Of a DNA stretch of 64,000 nt, positions 48,265 to 61,246 are shown piece after piece. Position numbers and translations under genes: made by a program. This DNA comes from Arabidopsis thaliana (taxonomy: Eukaryota; Streptophyta; Magnoliopsida; Brassicales; Brassicaceae). The stretch lies in NCBI RefSeq assembly GCF_000001735.4, contig NC_003071.7, positions 16,777,443-16,841,442 of the forward strand, given 5' to 3'. Under the pieces are notes generated by a model, which did not search any database, was not told where the DNA came from, and worked only from the letters and a program-made list of their open reading frames with translations. Every line of letters begins with the position of its first letter. Position 1 is the first letter of the stretch.

Positions 48265-50858
48265 CTATCTGAGCTCCGGTTTAGCGGGACGCCAAAATCC
48301 CTTCCGACCAACCAAAAACCGGTCCTCGTATATTTTGGTTGACCAATGAAGCGAACCAAGTATGGATTCAAGCTTCATTATTGTTTCCATGTTGTCTTGT
48401 ACCACAAGATATCCACCTGGTCTCACTATCCGATCTATCTCAGCTACCACTTGTACAATCTCACACCTGAAATTGACCCAAAAAACACATATTAAAGGTT
48501 AACCACACTATTCGCAATATCAAACCGAGTTTGGTATGACAACTCCGACTTTGGTTAAGCTAACCGTGAACCGAACCAAAACAGTGAATGCCTACTGGCT
48601 ACTGCTAAAGAACTGAAACTCTATAGATATACAAACTCAGATCTGTTGTTTACCTTTGTGTGAGATCACCTAGGAGGAAACTGGAATGTAACAGATCGTA
48701 TGTTCTAGGGTAAGTGTTGACGGACTCACACCAATCATGGTAAACTCCGATCAAGCCTCGATCATAAACGACGGAGAGAGTGTCAGGTTTATCCACAGGG
48801 ACAACATTCATCACCCAGAGTGGTAGATTTATAAGTGCAGCAGCAAAACTATACCAAAAAGAAGAAAAGAAGAAAAACTTGTGTCAAGTTTCAGTTTGGG
48901 ATAAACCGGATTCTGGTTAAAGTTTCAGAGATTGTAAATGTACCCGCCAAAACCAGCATTCATGTCCATCACATTCCGCACAGTCGACCAGTTTACAGCT
49001 AGATGTTTGAGGTAAACATCAGAAACACTTGCTGACCATTTCTCTGTATCTTTCTTCAATGTTTCCGCTTTAACTGAAATGCTTTGCGGTTTAACACTCA
49101 CAAGCCGTTTAGGCCATAGTTCAGGCCAACTCTGGACATTTCCACTAGGTAACTTGGAAAGGCATTTAGCGAGAGGAACATACCTAAAATTAATCAGAAG
49201 GAAATGTTACAAAAAATAGTGGACATTACTTATATGTGAATGTAAAGCATCATTTTGTGTAATAGTTTTTTTACCATGAACCATTTGCTTCCTTTTTATC
49301 ACAAAGTGGTGGATCTTGTGTGCTGCGTTTATTATAACAGGATTCTGATGTTGGCTTTTGATAGATCACAAGTCCGATTCCAGAGGAATCAACCGTCTTT
49401 GTCACGACCTTCCAGCAAATGGATTTAGTAAGAGAAACCATTTCTGCAAAACAGAATTGTAACAGTTAAAACCATAGAGATCAACATCAGTGTTGAATGA
49501 TCAAATAAAAAAAACATGATTGTTGCGAACCATTCCAAATTCTGCTATCTCTGTCATTATCTCGATAGACTGGTGTTGCAGACCATATGAAGAAACCTCC
49601 TGGCCTAAGTACCCTATTGAGCTCCAACAACGGTTTCCCACCTAACAAATTAAACCATAATGATCATTGGAACCTTGAAGCAAATGGGCTAAGAGGAAAA
49701 AGAATGGAACAAAAGAAATACCATCAGCATCCCAATGGACTCTGCACCGTGCACAATGTATAAGATCAAATGCATTGCTCGGAAACGTGAGCTGTTGTGT
49801 TCCAATAACAGAAAGTGTTGCAGGTATTCCTCGTTCTAACGCAAATTGAATCTGAGCTTCATGTTCATCTTTAGGAGCAAACGACATTGTAATGACATCT
49901 TTATCTAATAAAGATCCGCCAAAGCTAGCAACACCACAACCAACATCTAATACAACCCTTATGTTTTTCCCCCATTTGATACTCGGTAACGCCTGTGAAT
50001 ATGAAATGATTTCAACACAAAGATAGATGCTTTCTATTCAAGAAAAACAGGGGAAACAGAGCTAAGAAAGTGCTGACCTTTTCGATGAACTCAACGTAAT
50101 GAGTAACCCCGAATTTGAATTGAGTACCTCCTCCAGGAAAAACTAGAAATTCACCCTCTTTTTTAACCCAATTTTGTTCCTTCTTGTATTCAACAAGCTT
50201 GGGATGAGGAACATTGTCATACCAAATCTGCACATTATAGAGTAAACCACCTATAATACTCTAAAAATGTAAACTTTGAATCTATCAGACTCTAAAGAAC
50301 GGATCTTTCTCCTTTACTTTCACATACTAAAATGGGTCACTAAACTAAATCATGTATCTTCAGATCAAGCTGATCAAGAGCAGCAACCAAATCTTACCAA
50401 AAACAAAAACAGGAACTGTCTCTCACCATATCCCGGCTCTTAGGCCACGGAACCGGCGGCTTATAATTATCAGGCAAGGGAAGGAGACATTTAGGACTTG
50501 GTTCAGGGCAATGACGTTCTCGATGCTCCATATGTCTCCTTGATTTGAGCTGCTTGATGGCAGCGTAATTATCAAGACAAGGTATGTAATCAACAGATTC
50601 TGCACCTTTACATAGATCCCATTTCAGCTCTCCCACCTCGAGGGAAGTGTTTAGCTTCATCTTCTGTGGAGTTTGATCTGAAGAAACGTCGACGATTCGG
50701 TGAGGAATTGGAGATTTTGGGATTGGTGTGTAGTAATCGGTGGTGGAGAGAGAAGGGAAAGGGAATCTGGCGTTATCGGAGGTGAAGAGGAAGAAGGTGA
50801 TGGCGATGAGGAGAGTGGAGAGGAGTAAAACGACGACGTGTTGTACTGATATCGCCAT
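48265..50858 (-). CDS. PMT23: Putative Golgi methyltransferase PMT23 (DUF248)
   Basis: Eight exons in transcript order: 50858-50427, 50227-50078, 49992-49722, 49641-49531, 49443-49275, 49183-48944, 48848-48654, 48466-48265. All are in phase and give 589 residues, the length I recall for PMT23 (At2g40280). Type II topology: membrane anchor at about 5-26 ([18 protein letters not shown]), a short Ser/Pro stem, then the duplicated methyltransferase-like DUF248 region. The SAM-binding motif I is [16 protein letters not shown]; the second half has [16 protein letters not shown]. Typical family landmarks such as HCARCRVHW and WSATPVY are intact. Relatives (QUA2 group) act in Golgi pectin methylation and wall adhesion; the role of this member is inferred. 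Confidence 0.95.
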
Positions 50859-51587
50859 TGGAGACGAAGATCATTAGAGATCAGTGTTACGAGACGCGTT
50901 TCAGGTAAGAGGAAGAGGAAAGTGTGAGCTGAGCTGAGCTCCAAAAGTCGCAACTTTCACATTTCGATTTTGCAGAGAGAGCTTAAGTAATTTTTAATGC
51001 GCCGACAGATTAAAAAAGGATTTGTGTCCGAAAGAATTTTTCTTTTCTGATTAGTAGTATAAGACAAGATGTTTGATCTTGTAATAAATCATTTTAATTA
51101 TGAATCAATTGCAAGTTAACCATTTATGTATCAGACAGAGGATTTTTAAGAATTTCATTTTTGGTAAATTTTCTCAATAGAAGATCGCAGTAGTAATTGA
51201 TGAATATCTGCATCTTCGGAGACATCAGATCTGAATTAAATCTACACACCTATCATTGCCAGATCCAATCAACCTACTTTCCTGAGGTTTAAACTCAAAA
51301 GTATGATCATATTGAGCCAAAGTTTTCCTAAGATAATAATGAGTCATGTGGTGGAGCAACATATTCTTGAGCAGTAGTAACATATGCAAAGAATCAAATC
51401 TTTTATAAAACCATGAATGTATGATTGATATGTAACCACCCCCTATGGGTAAAATAAAATGCCTCAGAGTCATCAAAAAGCACATAAATCCTCTCGGAGG
51501 TTTTTCTACTGCCTTGTCAAAGCTTAAACCAAAATACTGGGACTGTTGAGATTGGGTAGATTTAATAGAAAGAAAAATCCGGCAATC
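50859..51587. other. Spacer: PMT23 promoter and eIF2alpha 3' flank
   Basis: About 730 bp. The left end is a CT-rich PMT23 leader; the remainder is AT-rich and probably includes the eIF2alpha 3' UTR. No gene seen. Confidence 0.55.
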
Positions 51588-53447
51588 TTACTCGATGATT
51601 CCGGCACCTGCATCGAGATCCACTTCGCCCATACCAGTGTCCTCTTCTTCGTCTCCGCTATCTTCATCGCCGCTCATTTCTTCATTGTCAAGACGTAGCT
51701 TAGCCATGTGTTCTGTCAGCATCTTTTCATCACGTTCACTCACCTATATTTGACATAGATTATAAACATTAATAGGCGGTTGTGAACCAAATTAAACAAA
51801 ACACAAAAGAAAAGCTCGTTCTTGTGACATGCAACTCGAGACGGTTCATCACTTAAAAAAAACTAATTTAAGATACTCACAGCTCTAGCCCCCTCCTTAA
51901 CGACAAGCTTGCCTTTGTGTGTCTCAATTGTCTCAGTGCATGCTGCTATGGCTTTGTTTAGAATTTCAATCCCTTGTTCCTGTTTAATATTTGAGAAATT
52001 GAGAAGATAAAATGGGACAAAACATAGCATTTACACATTTATGGTTTAAGTGAAGACAAATCCGCAGAGCTACATAATTGGCAAACAAAGTTGCAATGTC
52101 CAGTGTTTTCTTAAGCATTTACTTTCCTTGCAACTACAGTGTTTTCAAAATTCTGGCAAGTAGCTTTAGTGGATATACAATCTAAACAGAGATCATAAAC
52201 CTCTTAAAGATAAGTAGGGGAGGATTTCTATAATATACCAATTACCAAACCAAGTAAATCATAGTGCAAGATAGAAGATTGCCTAACCTTGTCAAGTGTC
52301 TGAGTAGTAAGGACATACAGAGGTGGAGCAACCAATTTAATCTTAACAGGACAGTCTTCATTTCCAGCGGCTTCAGCATTTTTCATAGCCTCCTGAAATT
52401 ACAAGCATGGGTGAGAAAATCAAATGAAATCATAATGTATTCATTTCACAAGTTAAAGATAATCTAATAAGAGATACGACCTTAATGTGAACAACTCCAT
52501 CAAACTGAAAACACTTCAATTCGATATCAGCCCGGATTTTCATTGGTTGTGGTGTCATTCTCCTCCTAATGTTCTTCACAAGTGCATCTTTCACTTCTTC
52601 CGTAACAGCAGGTACAACCTTAGTCACCTACAAACAGAAAACTTGTAAGATTAGCACCAAATAAAGTTAGTACTAACCGCTAAAACAATGCCAGAGAACA
52701 AAGTATATACCTCTTGCCCATCAGGCCCAACTTCTTTGATCTCACGGGTGAGAGGACCCAACACTGAATCAGGATCCGTCACTAAGATCTTGAAAGCCTG
52801 AACAAAAGAAAATTATATATGAGAACTAAATAACCATAGAGATACACAATGAATCTCCAATTCACAAAATTCTTACCTCAAAAGCATGACCATGTCGTCG
52901 ATACAAAGGCCAACCAATGTTCACATACAAGTCCTGCAACATGAAAGCTCAAATCAATTTCTATTCAACGATCACATCACTAAGCTATGATATTTGATAA
53001 TATCTCTAACAAGCAAAATCCAAATCCAGTAGATAATCCCAGATTTGAACTACGATATTTTACCTCCAAATCAATTGAAAGAGTCTCAGCAACATGGCGC
53101 ATGATAGAATGAACAAGTTTGCTCTTGTTATACCTCTCTTCACAAGTCTGAATATCTTCCTCGCTGACTCTACGTTTGCTCAGATCAATGTAACCTTTCT
53201 CTTTGTCAACACGGAGAACCATGACAGGCTCAATTCTTCCGACCTTAATCAAACTGCTAACACTTCGGATCCGACGACGAGAGAGCTCGGAGAAAAGGAT
53301 CATGCCTTCGATGTTGTTGTACTCGAGGAGAGAAACATAAGCTCCCATATCGGCAATGTTCTTCACCTGGATCATCACCGCCATATCCACCTCTGGGTAT
53401 TTCGCCTCGTACATCCGACACTCGAGATTCGGTGTTTGACTCGCCAT
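51588..53447 (-). CDS. Translation initiation factor eIF2 alpha subunit
   Basis: Seven exons in transcript order: 53447-53064, 52933-52877, 52797-52711, 52627-52481, 52392-52288, 51979-51881, 51743-51588. All break between codons and give 344 residues. An S1-type OB fold (about 15-90) carries the regulatory loop [15 protein letters not shown]. Ser56 in SELSRRR corresponds to the Ser51 of animals and yeast, which GCN2 phosphorylates to damp translation under amino-acid shortage or stress. A helical domain and an alpha-beta domain follow, then an acidic tail ([18 protein letters not shown]), possibly a CK2 substrate. It works in the eIF2 complex that brings Met-tRNA to the 40S. One of two Arabidopsis genes; recalled locus At2g40290. 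Confidence 0.97.
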
Positions 53448-54058
53448 GATTGGTAGATTTCGATACTGCTTGAGCTCACGCGAATTCACTCTTCGTTGAA
53501 TCGGGTAAAGCTACGAGGCGGAGACACTTAGGGTTTTAGACTTTTTAGGCGACGGAGCAAATCAGACAGGTTTCTAGAGATAAGAAATGAGCAAGGAACA
53601 CAAACGGAAAATGAGTCGACTTGCGTCAAAGATGCCAAGTTAAACGGCACCGTGTCAGTTAAACAATTAGGTTTTAATTGGGCCACAAGATAGTTTCAAG
53701 GGGTTAGGGGTTAAAAGCCTATTCGGGTTTCAGACATTTTCGGCCCAACTTCTTTCACAACGTAAGTTTGGATTGATTTCCTTTGCTTATTCATGAATTG
53801 CGTTTAAACCGGAGCAAACTAAACTAGAGCTCGAATCCACATTTGGCAGTCCAAAAACATTCTGACCGAACCGATGTAGAATCGATCACCAGGTGGGTTT
53901 GATGAACCTTATACCAGAATATAAAGTTATGTGATCATGTCTTTTGTCTCTTACAGAAAAAGAAGTCTACTACCTCACAAAATCGTAAAAGCTAAAGAAC
54001 TAAACATAAAGTAGACACATATAGAAACACAGTAGACACAAGAGTCCCTCGAAGCTGC
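53448..54058. other. Spacer: eIF2alpha leader and promoter, FER4 3' flank
   Basis: About 610 bp. Besides the site II boxes, the left end is the eIF2alpha leader and the right end the FER4 3' UTR. No gene seen. Confidence 0.6.
53679..53747 (-). promoter_or_regulatory. eIF2alpha promoter site II boxes
   Basis: TGGGCC (53679-53684) and GGCCCA (53742-53747), about 230-300 bp upstream of the ATG at 53447. TCP-bound site II elements are usual in genes for translation machinery. Confidence 0.55.
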
Positions 54059-55772
54059 TTACCCTTCCAGAAGCATCTGATTGAAATGCCATGTTCCTGA
54101 AATTACCCACAAGCATTCAAAGACATATATTAAAACCAAGTTTGAGGCACGACGTAGGATGAATAAGTGGATTTTCTTGTTCTTTTATAAATTTATAGAT
54201 TAGAACAAAATGTGAGAGATTATTTATGTACCGTGTCCTTTGCCAACTCGTCGCAGTTGAGCCACATATTCTGAGATCAACTTGATTGCTTCCACCTGAG
54301 AAATGTTTTATTTTATCAAAAATTCCTATTAGATTCTCTTTGATAGCTTATATACAACAGTAGCTCTTTGCCACTAACATAGAACACCAAATAAATTACC
54401 TGCTCTGTCAGAAACTCGCTCTCAATAAAATCTGCCAAGTGGACATCATTGTTCTTCGAAGCAACCTGTTGAAGCAAAGCATTACCAAACTGAGAACAGT
54501 TCTTGCCGAGTGAAGATTAGATTTACTTCTCAAATACGGATTTGACATATATAGTATGAACTCAAGAAGAGATGGTCTTTACACTGTGAAGGTTTAAGAG
54601 CTTCTCATTAACTAGTTTCTCCAGTGACAGAGCAAGCTCCATGCCTGCAACAACAAATCACAGAATTGTATGTTAAAATTCCTATATCCATTGAGACTTG
54701 AATCTCCATATGAGAGATACATTTTCATAATACTTAAGAACTCAGATAAAATTCAGTCTTTGCTAGTGAAAATATGCAATCTCTTCAAAAGCTTAACAAA
54801 ATCATTGGTGTCAATATCTAATTTCTTAGAATGTGGCAGACATATGAAACTAAAGAAGTTTTTTCACTTGGGATTATTAGTGTTAGCATTTTTGAGCTTA
54901 CCATAAAGAGCATCTCCTTTGTCAACATGTTCAAACTCTGAAAGAGGCATTACAATGGACTGTAACTTAACCCTCCCACCACGTTTGTTCTGCAATTCAT
55001 GGAAAAAAACTAAAACATGTTAGAACCAAATTAGCTCCAATAAGGTAAACAAATGGAAATAACTTTCATAAGACCTGATACTCCATTAACTTCTCAGCAT
55101 GCTCTCTTTCTTCCAAACTTGATTCCTTAAAGAACCTGATTCCATGAAACCAACAATTAACTATGGATAAACAAAAAAAATCCGAAAATATCAACACTCT
55201 TGAATAACCGGAGACTCACTTGGCAAGACCTTTGAGCGCGATGTTATCCCGATCAAAGTAAGCATACATAGCGTGATACACATACGAGACATTGTATTCC
55301 ACACTGCAACCAAAATCCATTGAAGAATTTCAAATTCACAGGTTCATAAACAATAAGCAGAATCAACATGAGGTTCCAAGTTACCAAATCTTATAGCCAA
55401 TCAACCAGATTATAATACCGAATCTAAGAGACTGGGGTGAGAAAGAATAACCTACTTGATCTGCTCGTTAATGGCGGCTTCGCACTCGTCTGAGTACTTT
55501 TGTCGAGCGAGTGAGAGATGAGAGCTGGTAGGGACGAGATCGAGCTCCTTTTTTACTTCCTTAAACGGCTCGAAGACAACGCCGCTTAGCGCGTCGGTGG
55601 TTGAGCTTTTAGATGCGCGAAAAGAGAAAGTTAAGTTTCCAGATTTTCCAGAAGAAACTCGAAGATTCGATGAAATGGAAGGTAACAAAGGAGACACATC
55701 CTTCTTCACGCCATGGAAATTCACCAGCGAGAGAGCTGAAGAAGAAGATGAAGAAACAGTCTTGAGAAGCAT
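54059..55772 (-). CDS. FER4: Ferritin 4, plastid/mitochondrial
   Basis: Eight exons in transcript order: 55772-55456, 55303-55220, 55135-55075, 54989-54902, 54644-54583, 54465-54400, 54295-54232, 54096-54059. They give 259 residues, the recalled length of AtFER4 (At2g40300). The Ser-rich, acid-free N-terminus (1 to about 48) is an organelle transit peptide, then the plant extension peptide ([15 protein letters not shown]). The four-helix ferritin core has the ferroxidase residues: Glu of [22 protein letters not shown] with Glu and His, and the later helix with ESEFLTEQ. It oxidises and stores iron in a 24-mer shell. The frame is open far upstream of the ATG (to 56111) but without homology. 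Confidence 0.97.
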
Positions 55773-56622
55773 TTTGACTCGTTTGGATTGAAACAAAGTA
55801 GGAAAGTTTTCTTCGCGAGAAAATTGGAGAAGACGAATGGATTTTTCGTGAGGCGAGGGAGATATATGTAAAAGTGAGATTGTGATGTGTTGATGATGAG
55901 GCTGCGGATGAGAGACACGTGTACGTACGAGATCGTGGGATGGGTCATGGCGCGTGGCAAGCTTGTGGTTCAACTGCGTTGCTGGAATTTTTTTTCTTTT
56001 TCTTTTTGTCGTTGCTGGAATTTTGTTTATCCGTGACTTATTTGTTTTGAAGCTGTATAATTTTGTTTTATGTGATGAAAATTGAAATTGCAGCTTCAAA
56101 ATCTCTTTCACTAATTACTTAATTAAGTAAATAATCATTTATTTAATAGAAAATCTCTTGTAATTTGTGATTAGTGAATAAAAAAGTTAACAGAACAACT
56201 AAAATACTAAAATTAAATATCCCTTAAAATTGGAACAAATAAGAAAGAGTGCATAAGGAAAACAATTTGGTTTTATGCAATTTAAATTAAAACAAACAAA
56301 AACAACAAGTAATTGGTAAATATGATTGGCACATTCCTCAAATTGAAGATTCTGTTTTAGAGGAGAGAACAAAAAAAAAACATATACACTCAAAAATCTT
56401 CATAACAAGATATTATTAACCAATCAAAATCATTACCACTAAAAAAAAAACACAATTTTAGTTGTTAATTAGTAACCATAATCCAGTTCTTCTACCTGTT
56501 CATTGAGAGATGCTAACTCTATATAAGCTGATAATGTAGGCTAACACTTCTCATCATCTCTTAGAACAAGTATTGATAAACAACAATTTTTTTTTTCCAT
56601 ACACCTTAAACTCAATAATAAG
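55773..56622. other. Divergent spacer between FER4 and the polygalacturonase gene
   Basis: About 850 bp. The left end is the FER4 leader and promoter; the right end the PG promoter, with a TATATAAG-like TATA near 56520-56528, some 100 bp before the PG ATG. The middle is AT-rich. Confidence 0.55.
55862..55921 (-). promoter_or_regulatory. FER4 promoter: TATA and G-box
   Basis: A TATATC-type TATA on the minus strand (about 55862-55869), 90 bp upstream of the ATG, and a G-box CACGTG (55916-55921). bHLH iron regulators such as ILR3 and PYE act on ferritin promoters, so this is a candidate site. A CACGATCTCGT string next to it (about 55929-55939) resembles part of the iron-dependent regulatory sequence, but the match is weak. 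Confidence 0.45.
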
Positions 56623-58269
56623 ATGGCAAGCATTGCTTTTGTGTTTAAGGTTTTATGTGTATCTTTCTTGTTCATATTTGTTGCAAGTCGTCCTACTATC
56701 CGACCAAAAACGTTTAACGTCCAACGTCATGGTTCTAAGCCGGACGGAAAAACTGATAATGCCAATGTATGTAAACGAGAATTTTTCTAATTTTTTTTTT
56801 ACCATTAATTAGTTATGAGATGAAAATCTATGCACATTAGCACAACTATAAACATATATGACAAATATACAAACCAAAAAGATAAATATATATTTTTAAT
56901 TTATTGTATTTTAACATATATATATCATTCTTAACACATACAAAATCAGGTATTCACAAGTATATGGAGTCGTGCATGCAAAAGAAAAAGTGGAAGTAGT
57001 AAAATCTATGTACCAAAAGGAATATTTTACCTCGGTGGTGTAGAGTTTGTGGGTCCATGCAAAAATCCTATTGAATTCGTCATTGATGGAACTTTATTGG
57101 CTCCTGCAAATCCTAGTGATATTAAGCAAGATACATGGATCAACTTTAGGTACATCAACAATCTTTCTATCTCCGGTTCCGGTACACTTGACGGCCAAGG
57201 AAAACAATCTTGGCCACTCAATGACTGCCACAAAAATCTCAATTGTCCTAAACTAGCTATGGTAACATATCTTAAACTTTTTCACTTATTTACATTTAAA
57301 GCGTATTACAAAACGTACATGTGATATTTATACACAACTTTATTAGAATTTTTGGTCTTTTTCATTTGAGAAATTAACAAGTCTTATAATAAACTTGAAT
57401 TTTTTTATAGACTATGGGATTTGCATTCGTGAACAACTCAAATATCAAAGACATAACATCACTCAACAGCAAAATGGGACATTTCAACTTCTTCTCCGTC
57501 CATCACTTTAATATTACCGGCGTCACTATAACAGCTTCCGGTGATAGTCCTAACACCGACGGTATCAAGATGGGTTCATGTAGCAACATGCACATCTCCA
57601 ACACAAACATCGGTACCGGAGACGATTGTATTGCCATTCTCTCTGGAACCACTAACCTCGATATCTCTAATGTTAAATGTGGTCCCGGACATGGGATCAG
57701 TGTTGGAAGTTTAGGGAAGAACAAAGACGAGAAAGACGTGAAAAACTTAACAGTAAGAGACGTCATTTTCAACGGTACAAGTGATGGTATTCGGATCAAG
57801 ACTTGGGAATCTTCAGCTTCAAAAATCCTCGTTTCGAACTTTGTGTACGAGAATATTCAGATGATTGACGTTGGAAAACCAATCAACATCGATCAGAAGT
57901 ATTGTCCTCATCCTCCTTGTGAACATGAGCAAAAGGTTAACATTCTATTCAAAAAACAAGCTTCATCATTCTCTTATTTCATCAAAAGAATAAGAACAAA
58001 AATATAAAAGACAACTTGTGTTTATTTTTCTTCAGGGAGAGTCTCACGTTCAAATCCAAGATCTTAAGTTAAAAAACATATATGGAACGTCAAAGAACAA
58101 AGTGGCAATGAATCTTCAATGTAGCAAAAGCTTTCCGTGCAAGAATATTGAGCTAATTGACATTAACATAAAAAGTAATGGACTTGAAAATAGTTCTTCC
58201 ATTGCAGTTTGCGAAAATGTTGATGGTTCTATGAGCGGTAAAATGGTTCCTCAACATTGTCTGAATTGA
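56623..58269 (+). CDS. Polygalacturonase (GH28 pectinase), secreted
   Basis: Exons 56623-56766, 56950-57261, 57411-57935 and 58036-58269 give 404 residues. The ATG at 56623 starts a signal peptide (MASIAFVFKVLCVSFLFIFV, cleaved near 22). GH28 motifs are complete: NTD (200-202), GTGDDC (Asp223/Asp224), GHG (245-247) and RIK (280-282), so both catalytic Asps, His246 and the substrate-binding Arg/Lys are present. It hydrolyses homogalacturonan in the wall. The compact form, without a long prosequence, is like the pollen-type exo-PG group (clade C), so pollen expression is likely but unproven. Recalled locus At2g40310. Confidence 0.94.
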
Positions 58270-58912
58270 TTTGACGAGCCATCAAAATAATAACGATGTG
58301 TTGTGTATATGATACTTTCATTTATGAATAAACCAAATTATTTGATGTATAGGATAATGTTTTTTTTTATAACCGAAATTCCAAATTAAAACATAAATAT
58401 GTATATAAGCTTTCAGATAAAATAAAAAATTAACATCCATAATCTACAAGAAATTGTATTTTCTGAAAATCGAATAGAAACACATGATTAAACAATTGGA
58501 CGAAAGAATTTCTACATAAATCTCTGAATAAATTCAATAAATCCGGTTCATCTGAAGAAACTAAATTGAACCATACTCTGGTTCGGTTTTTAAATGGGCC
58601 GTTTGAGATTTGAGAAGGCCCATAGTTGATAACATTCAGGCTTCAAATTGCAAATGATATACAAAAATAATTTATGCGGCTTATTCGTAAGAATTACTAA
58701 GATTAAGGGTACAATTGAAATTTCGATTGAACCAACGGCGGATGTGAAATCAACAACAGCGACGACTGCAGCCGTGCCGAGCACTCATCTCTTCTTCTCT
58801 CTCAGTCTCGCTCGCCATCTCCGTGGAGATCCTCGGACATGGTCATGAGATCGTAAGAGAGAATCTTCAAAAAATTGAAATTGGAAATCGATAAGCTAGG
58901 AGCTAAGGAGAA
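58270..58912. other. Spacer: PG 3' flank and promoter of the ATG27-like gene
   Basis: About 640 bp. Contains two inverted TGGGCC boxes (58595-58600 and 58617-58622) and a leader with CT-rich sequence from about 58780. No gene seen. Confidence 0.6.
58595..58622 (+). promoter_or_regulatory. Inverted pair of site II boxes upstream of the ATG27-like gene
   Basis: TGGGCC at 58595-58600 and GGCCCA at 58617-58622, 22 bp apart and in opposite orientation, about 300 bp before the ATG. Suggests a broadly expressed, TATA-less housekeeping promoter. Confidence 0.5.
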
Positions 58913-61246
58913 ATGTCGGGGAAACTTTGGATCCCGAGATTTATTCTCATCACTCTACTGTTTATTAGCTCACGAGTTAACTCTCAATGTGAATTCAGTT
59001 TCACTGGACGCAACAAGGTCTTTCATTTCAACCTAGCATCTTCGATTCGGAATTATCCTCACGGTGTGCTCAGCGAAGATGGGTACTTTCGCTTTTCCTT
59101 TTGTCCCAGATTCCATTTCTTATATGCTTGAAGTTCGCTTTCAATTTCAAATTCTGTACATCTTATGAAATTATTATGTAGAATGTTGCATTTGGTATTG
59201 TGATTTGTACTGGATGGTGTTAAGTTAAAATGTTCGTCTATGTTACTTCATTTGTGTTGTGCTTATACTAAATGCAATAATTGGATAAGCAGGTTTTATA
59301 AAGTGGAAGCGAACAGTTCCGTGTTATGGTTTCAGGTTGTCTTCTACATCAGGTTACACTTTGTTTCTGTATTTTTCTCTGTTACACTGATCATAACATC
59401 TATGATCCTGTATCTTGGATTTCTCGCGTGCCTGTGTAATTCATCTTGTTGTATGTAATTTCTGATAACTGGTAACAAGGAAAAAGGAATAGATAGGTTA
59501 ATGGAACAGTAGAGGAAGAACGATACGTTGCTTAGATTAGGAAAGCATTTAGAGTTAAGGTGGTTCTGATTTGAAGATGTATAACTGCTTGGTAGTCATA
59601 CTGCCGTTTATGTTTTACACTACGCCATTGTGATTTATGTTTGTTATTTTTTTTGTAAACCGTCTTGTGGAACAGCTTTGTGACGTGCTGATTTTCAATC
59701 ATGATCCCCCTCGATGTGTTGGTTGCGAAGTAAGATATTTGGCTACTTTTCTTGTCTTGATCTATCCTTCTACAGAAAAAGTTTCTATTTTAACTTTGAG
59801 AATCTCAATCAGTCTCTGTGACTTTGCTTTTCTTCACTTAGGATTGTGGAGGTCCATCTCACTGCGGAACGTCATGTAGTGCACTTGTGTCAGAAAATGT
59901 AAGAGGTATTAAAATCACACTCTGACAGCATGTTATCTTAATGTATATTATGTAGCTCAGTAGAGAATGATAAGGTTGCAGATTGCACAATGCTTTTGTG
60001 CTAATGAAGAGTTAAACCATCTTAAAAATCTAATCATTTGCAGGGTATGATGTATGCACTTCTCTAGGGCATGCCTCAAGCACAAAAGTTGATATTATTG
60101 GTAAGGTTTAAGATATGTGAAAATTGAGACTATTTTCACCCTGTGTTCTAAGTTGTGAAAAAGCTAAATTGTTAATGCTGTTTTCTCCCAACTTCGTTTG
60201 CAATAATAATGTAATAAATGTGCCTCAGGATTTTTGTTTTGAATATGGTAGATAAAGAGGATCCTGGCAAAGGCGTCATTGTTCAGATGTCAACTGGAAA
60301 TAGGAACCAAAATTGCTCGCTTTCAGTTTCTGTTATTTGCCAGAAAACTAAAGTTGATGTAAGGATTTGTATATCAGACATCCTACTTAAGCGTATGAAT
60401 TGAAGTTGATTTTAGGAGTTTTTAAGACGTAAAACCTCGTTCACCATTTTCTTTTCTCAGGGACCACTCACTTTGGCGAAATCTGGTACCTGTCAGTATG
60501 TGAGTGTTCAGTAACTCATCTATTTGCTCTTTTCCTGTAGCTTTCAAATTACCAAGTGTGATTGTTTCTTTTGTGAATTTTATGGGTTTTAAGTTTGAAA
60601 ACTGAGTTTTTATTTGCATCTCAATATCTTGATTCTTAAGAAGTATGGACTCTGGGTAGTTATGGTCTTGTTTCACTGACAGGCTACTCAGCTGCGACAT
60701 CCTGCCGGTTGTGCAGCAGCTATATCCGGCCATAGTAGTGGATGGGGCTGGTTTAGTACCTTACTAATCATGTGAGCAAACCAATCTTTTTAATGTGAGG
60801 CCTATTGGAATATGTTTAGATATCGTGGGAATCAAAAATGAAATGTTCTTATCTTTCTCAGTATCTTGTGCCTGTTTGGAGCTTATCTGGTGGGTGGTGC
60901 AGTATATCGGTATTTCTCCCTTGGAATTCGTGGCATAGATGTATGTTTCACTACCTTCCTTTATATATGCAAGTTTTTCTCATGTACTGATTCTATCACA
61001 ATTGAAATGTAAACACCCTGTTTTATAGGTAATCCCGAATATGGATTACTGGGCCACTGTACCTCACAGTATACAGGTATTGTTCTGTGTTTCTATATTC
61101 TCTTCTGGTAGATTGGTGTCTAAGAATTAAATTTAATGAGCTTACGTTTCCTCTTCATCTTGCAGAGCTGTTTTGGCTCACTATTTTCAAGATTCGGGGG
61201 GTCTATTCGTGGTCAGCAAACCTCATATTCTCAGGTCAACTTCTGA
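58913..61246 (+). CDS. ATG27-like / MRH-domain type I membrane protein
   Basis: Eleven exons: 58913-59082, 59293-59335, 59676-59729, 59842-59905, 60044-60100, 60252-60358, 60461-60499, 60683-60771, 60862-60940, 61029-61076, 61166-61246. All are in phase and give 276 residues. Signal peptide (about 1-24, ILITLLFISSRVNS), a Cys-rich lumenal domain (CEFSF, CVGCEDCGG, CGTSC, DVCTSLG, CSLSVSVIC) like the MRH/ATG27 fold, one membrane span (about 202-222, FSTLLIIILCLFGAYLVGG) and a short cytosolic tail with IPNMDYWATVP. The tail ends SYSQVNF: YSQV (271-274) fits the YxxPhi sorting signal. Yeast Atg27 cycles between Golgi, endosome and vacuole and supplies Atg9. Recalled locus At2g40316; the plant role is inferred. 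Confidence 0.88.

Noticed and set aside
55773-56111. N-terminal extension of FER4 in the same open frame
   Set aside because: Covers the TATA and G-box and has no ferritin likeness; the ATG at 55772 begins a typical transit peptide.
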